The translations under genes were made by a program, and so were the position numbers. From UBA2279 sp041595875 (GTDB lineage Bacteria; Actinomycetota; Coriobacteriia; Anaerosomatales; Anaerosomataceae), in NCBI GenBank assembly GCA_041595875.1, contig JBFHJN010000055.1, forward strand, positions 1 to 16,429: a stretch of DNA of 16,429 bases, written 5' to 3'. The first letter of the stretch is position 1, and every line of letters begins with the position of its first letter. Of the stretch, positions 14,297 through 16,429 are shown piece after piece. The notes beneath the pieces are model-generated. The model was not told where the DNA came from. It was given only the letters and a program-made list of their open reading frames with translations, and made no database searches.

Positions 14297-15319
14297 CTAC
14301 TGAAGGACCACCGGATAACCCGTGACGTCGGCGGGGTCATATCCCGCATTGCCGCCAAGCTCAGGGTCGACCTGCCATCCGGCCGCACCGAACTTGAGGT
14401 CCATGGCAGTGTAGCCCAAAAGGTTGAGCATCATGGTGATCTGGCCGGCGCCGTGACCGCTGTGGCAGTAGACGACAATCGTCTTGTTGGGATCGAGGCG
14501 AGTCAGGTTCTCTTCTTTGCCCATCTCGGTCAGATCAGCCTGGATGGCTCCTTCTATGTGCCCTGCCAGATACTCCTCTGCCGAGCGGATCGAGAGGATC
14601 TGGTAGCCGGGATCCCCGGATTGGACGATGGAGTACAGGTCCTGAGCCGCAATAGTGGGGGAACTGCCTGCCTCGAAGAACGCCGCCATGCGCGCGATGA
14701 CAGCCTCCTGCAAGTCGGCATAGTCGCCGTCCAAAGTAGGCAGATCATAGGTCGCGCCGGTGTCTTCGTCACCGGGAACCATGGGATAGTCGCCCGCAAC
14801 GCGCTCGGGGACGGCAGCGCCCACGATGCTCTCGTCAGTCGTCCAGCCGGTCATACCGTACTGCATGGGCAGTGCGTCGTAACCCAGCATGTTGTAGAAC
14901 ATGGCCGTCTCGGCAGCGGTGTGGCCCGTGTAGCAGACCACCACGATCCGCTTGCCGGGATCAAGCTTGGCGAGGTTCTCCTCGGTCCAGACCTCGGCGA
15001 ACGGCGCATTGACGGCGCCCTGTATGTGACCGAGTGCGAAGTGCTCGGCAGACCGGATGTCGACCAACATGTAGCCCGGGTCGCCGGCCAACACCACGGT
15101 GTTGTACACGTCTTCCGGCGTCATCTTGGTGGCGGGTGCACTGGAAAGATGCTCATCGGCAGCGGCGATCATCGCCGCCTGCGCGTCGAAGCTGGGAGCC
15201 GCGACTTCAGGCGTCTCCTGCGTCTGCTCGTCTACGGTCGTCGCGCAACCGGCCAATGCCGAAAACGCCATTGCGCTCACCATCAAGACGGCAACGCGCC
15301 TCGCTACCTTCTCATACAT
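14297..15319 (-). CDS. Double-rhodanese lipoprotein (sulfurtransferase)
   Basis: A 340-residue exported lipoprotein: basic-hydrophobic signal and lipobox LAGC with Cys25. Two rhodanese domains follow, at about 65-165 (MLVDIRSAEHFALGHIQGA, active-site VVCYTGHTA, Cys129) and 220-320 (ILSIRSAEEYLAGHIEGA, active-site VYCHSGHGA, Cys285). Both catalytic cysteines are kept, so both domains could carry persulfide outside the membrane; most tandem rhodaneses keep only one. The second domain has SIR in place of DIR. The start is an ATG seven bases after GGAGG. A sigma-70-type promoter lies about 36 bases upstream. The exporter gene follows immediately. Confidence 0.94.
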   Translation of the reverse strand: MYEKVARRVAVLMVSAMAFSALAGCATTVDEQTQETPEVAAPSFDAQAAMIAAADEHLSSAPATKMTPEDVYNTVVLAGDPGYMLVDIRSAEHFALGHIQGAVNAPFAEVWTEENLAKLDPGKRIVVVCYTGHTAAETAMFYNMLGYDALPMQYGMTGWTTDESIVGAAVPERVAGDYPMVPGDEDTGATYDLPTLDGDYADLQEAVIARMAAFFEAGSSPTIAAQDLYSIVQSGDPGYQILSIRSAEEYLAGHIEGAIQADLTEMGKEENLTRLDPNKTIVVYCHSGHGAGQITMMLNLLGYTAMDLKFGAAGWQVDPELGGNAGYDPADVTGYPVVLQ

Positions 15320-15344
15320 TTGCGAGCCTCCAGAGTCAGTTCGA

Positions 15345-15383
15345 ATGCGAGTGTCGCATACTACTTCGTTCGATGTTTATCAA
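15345..15383 (-). promoter_or_regulatory. Promoter of the rhodanese-LysE operon with palindrome over the -10
   Basis: On the minus strand TTGATA (15378-15383) and TATGCG (15355-15360) are separated by 17 bp. The -10 is covered by a perfect inverted repeat, ATGCGA-GTG-TCGCAT (15345-15359), well placed for repression by a dimeric regulator. The -10 departs from consensus at two or three positions. Confidence 0.5.
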
Positions 15384-15485
15384 ACTTAAGACTACTGCAC
15401 CCTACCAAGATGAGCCGGGATACACAACCGGCAAGGGGACGCCATCCGCGCTGGCTCGAACGCGGTGCACAGCGCCCAGGAATGC

Positions 15486-15516
15486 AAAAGACCGGAAGCG
15501 GATCGCTTCCGGTCTT
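15486..15516 (-). terminator. Strong intrinsic terminator (tRNA-Asp remnant unit)
   Basis: A perfect 13-pair stem, AAGACCGGAAGCG with CGCTTCCGGTCTT around a three-base loop, is followed on the minus strand by TTTT. It sits 11 bases beyond the CCA end of the tRNA-Asp fragment and is presumably the original tRNA terminator. Confidence 0.85.
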
Positions 15517-15527
15517 CAGTGTCTATG

Positions 15528-15571
15528 TGGCGGGAGTGACGGGGCTCGAACCCGCGACCTCTGGCTTGACA
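15528..15571 (-). pseudogene. tRNA-Asp 3' fragment, probable integrase attachment site
   Basis: On the minus strand the sequence reads anticodon loop CTGTCAA (GTC, Asp), anticodon-stem 3' strand GCCAG, variable AGGTC, T-arm GCGGGTTCGAGCCCCGT, acceptor 3' strand CACTCCC, then GCCA. The upstream sequence does not supply the partner anticodon stem (expected CTGGC), D-arm or acceptor 5' strand, so the tRNA is cut at the anticodon loop. Tyrosine integrases commonly recombine there. With a minus-strand tRNA, the intact gene should lie at higher coordinates, with the integrated element between; everything from about 15572 to beyond the right edge would then be element DNA. Confidence 0.8.
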
Positions 15572-15780
15572 GGCAGCTGCTTGTATAGGAACCGAGCGGA
15601 AGACACTGTCGCCCACCTGCGTCTTGACTAGAACCGAATGTAGTTGCGTAGCGCCTTTGGGAAGATGGAACTGTAGCTATACGGTAGTCGGCTATACCGA
15701 GAAGGCTGCCCGCAGTCACCAGAGAAGCAATCGCGTGTCACACCCTCTCGCTACAATGCAACGAGAAGGGAGTGTGTTCC
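15572..15780. other. Non-coding stretch inside the att site, leader of the Clp-N gene
   Basis: No gene was recognised. A -10-like TACAAT (15752-15757) lies 29 bases before the Clp-N start codon on the plus strand, with no good -35. No integrase gene occurs here, so if this is an element end it is the one distal to the integrase. Confidence 0.45.
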
Positions 15781-16209
15781 ATGTCAACAGATGGATTCGA
15801 TGCCTCTGCGCGTGCGAGGCTTGTCAGATCCCAGGAACTGTCCCGGCGTGCGCATCGTGGTGCTCTGGAGACCGCCGACATCGTGATTGCCGTCTTGGCA
15901 CCGACTGATGACCTACTCAGAGTCTTCGCGATCGGAAGTTTCCCCACTGTTCTCAAGAACGCGTGCATGGACGTGTTGGCCGAATCCGAGCCAGATGACC
16001 GTCGTATTGACACGTCTTTGCTTGATGAACTCTCGAATCATGCACGAGGCGAAGCGGCTCGGCGCCGAGAACCTTCAGTCAGACCGCTCCATCTGTTGCT
16101 TGCTGCTGCACGCATTGGCGGCAGTGGTGATGCCCTGCTGCACGGTTGCGGACTCGACTACGACAACCTGAGCGTCGCCCTGGATCCGGACATCGAGAAC
16201 TGGGGATAG
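15781..16209 (+). CDS. Stand-alone Clp N-terminal (Clp-N) domain protein
   Basis: A 142-residue protein that matches the two-repeat architecture of the ClpA/ClpC N-terminal domain. Repeat 1 is at about 8-50 (ARARLVRSQELSRRAHRGA, then an IVIAVLAP helix). Repeat 2 is at about 84-132 (LLDELSNHARGEAARR, SVRPLHLLLAAARIGG, then GDALLHGCGLDYDNL; compare the GTEHLLLALL pattern of ClpC). It has no AAA+ ATPase part. ATG at 15781 follows GAGAAGGGAG at eight bases. Free Clp-N domains can bind adaptors, degrons or arginine-phosphate marks, so it might modulate ClpC; that is inference. Base use is less GC-biased than in the neighbouring operons, fitting an acquired element. It ends 13 bases from the convergent DUF2779 gene. 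Confidence 0.82.
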   Translation: MSTDGFDASARARLVRSQELSRRAHRGALETADIVIAVLAPTDDLLRVFAIGSFPTVLKNACMDVLAESEPDDRRIDTSLLDELSNHARGEAARRREPSVRPLHLLLAAARIGGSGDALLHGCGLDYDNLSVALDPDIENWG

Positions 16210-16222
16210 GAGCGACGCGTGG

Positions 16223-16429
16223 CTACTCCATCAATGCTGCGCACTCTGCCCGTATCACGCGCAGCACTTCGACAGTCGCCCATGTGTCGAGTTTGCAGTA
16301 CTCCAATAGCATCTTTCGTATCTCCTGGCGACGATTTGTTGTCGTTGCGGGCCTCAAGTATTCCAGGAGAACCATCGCCGCTTCGTCACCCTTGGCGACA
16401 CCATCAAGTTCGTCATACGAGATGACTCC
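16223..16429 (-). CDS. C-terminus of a DUF2779-type predicted nuclease, partial
   Basis: A minus-strand frame of 68 residues is open at the right window edge and ends in TAG at 16223-16225. It reads GVISYDELDGVAKGDEAA, then LLEYLRP, RRQEIRKMLLEYCKLDTWAT and VEVLRVIRAE. The string LLEYCKLDTWATVEVL matches the end of DUF2779 (RNase H-like) domains. In these, YxxxD (here YCKLD) corresponds to the last motif of DEDDy 3'-5' exonucleases. Such domains usually follow a PD-(D/E)XK RecB-like nuclease in large proteins, which cannot be checked here. The gene faces the Clp-N gene tail to tail. A role in element maintenance or phage defence is possible but not shown. Confidence 0.75.
   Translation of the reverse strand, partial: GVISYDELDGVAKGDEAAMVLLEYLRPATTTNRRQEIRKMLLEYCKLDTWATVEVLRVIRAECAALME

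Noticed and set aside
15528..15600. A complete tRNA-Asp
   Set aside because: The D-arm, acceptor 5' strand and anticodon-stem 5' strand are absent, so it is only a 3' fragment.
14237..15631. A 464-codon open frame on the plus strand
   Set aside because: It is antisense to the rhodanese gene and runs through the terminator and tRNA fragment; composition is non-protein-like.
16219..16425. A 68-codon plus-strand frame at the right edge
   Set aside because: It is the shadow of the minus-strand DUF2779 C-terminus, whose sequence is recognisable.
1..16429. CRISPR arrays, insertion sequences, rRNA
   Set aside because: No regularly spaced repeats of CRISPR length, no transposase and no rRNA-like sequence were seen.

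Overview
The window is high-GC chromosomal DNA. It looks like an anaerobic or microaerobic Gram-positive actinobacterium, most plausibly a Coriobacteriia-type lineage. The evidence is a CWB2-repeat surface protein, a four-subunit archaeal-type pyruvate:ferredoxin oxidoreductase, a bacteriohemerythrin, lipoproteins and a heliorhodopsin. The taxon is an inference; no rRNA or marker gene is present.

Layout. 1-2165 (-): a membrane-bound hybrid-free sensor histidine kinase with two PAS domains, cut by the left edge. 2382-2627 (+): a dual-CDGSH iron-sulfur protein. 2628-3075: a gene-poor scar holding a decayed second copy of the 3' half and terminator of tRNA-Phe. The intact tRNA-Phe(GAA) follows at 3076-3151 (-) with its own promoter and terminator. 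3205-4980 (-): a secreted CWB2 cell-wall-binding protein. 5147-5908 (+): a heliorhodopsin, convergent with an Acr3 arsenite exporter (5905-6975, -); the two share a CTAG double stop. 7103-8281 (+): a lipoprotein and a bacteriohemerythrin. The hemerythrin is again convergent, through a shared CTAG, with the next operon.

13565-8278 (-): a compact six-gene operon of cupin-XRE regulator, acyl-CoA ligase, porG, porD, porA and porB. It pairs activation of an organic acid with a ferredoxin-dependent 2-oxoacid oxidoreductase. That fits either reductive carboxylation of scavenged acids or oxidation of 2-oxoacids under local control. 15319-13663 (-): a two-gene operon of a double-rhodanese lipoprotein and a LysE-type exporter, with a recognisable promoter and a palindrome over its -10.

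15486-16429: a strong terminator and the 3' part of a tRNA-Asp, broken exactly at the anticodon loop. This is the signature of an integrase attachment site. Beyond it, presumably inside an integrated element, lie a stand-alone Clp-N-domain protein (+) and, convergent with it, the C-terminus of a DUF2779-type predicted nuclease (-).

The items most worth following are the heliorhodopsin, the tRNA-Asp-linked island with its Clp-N/DUF2779 pair, the regulated ligase-POR operon, and the ArsR-like operator sitting inside the acr3 promoter.
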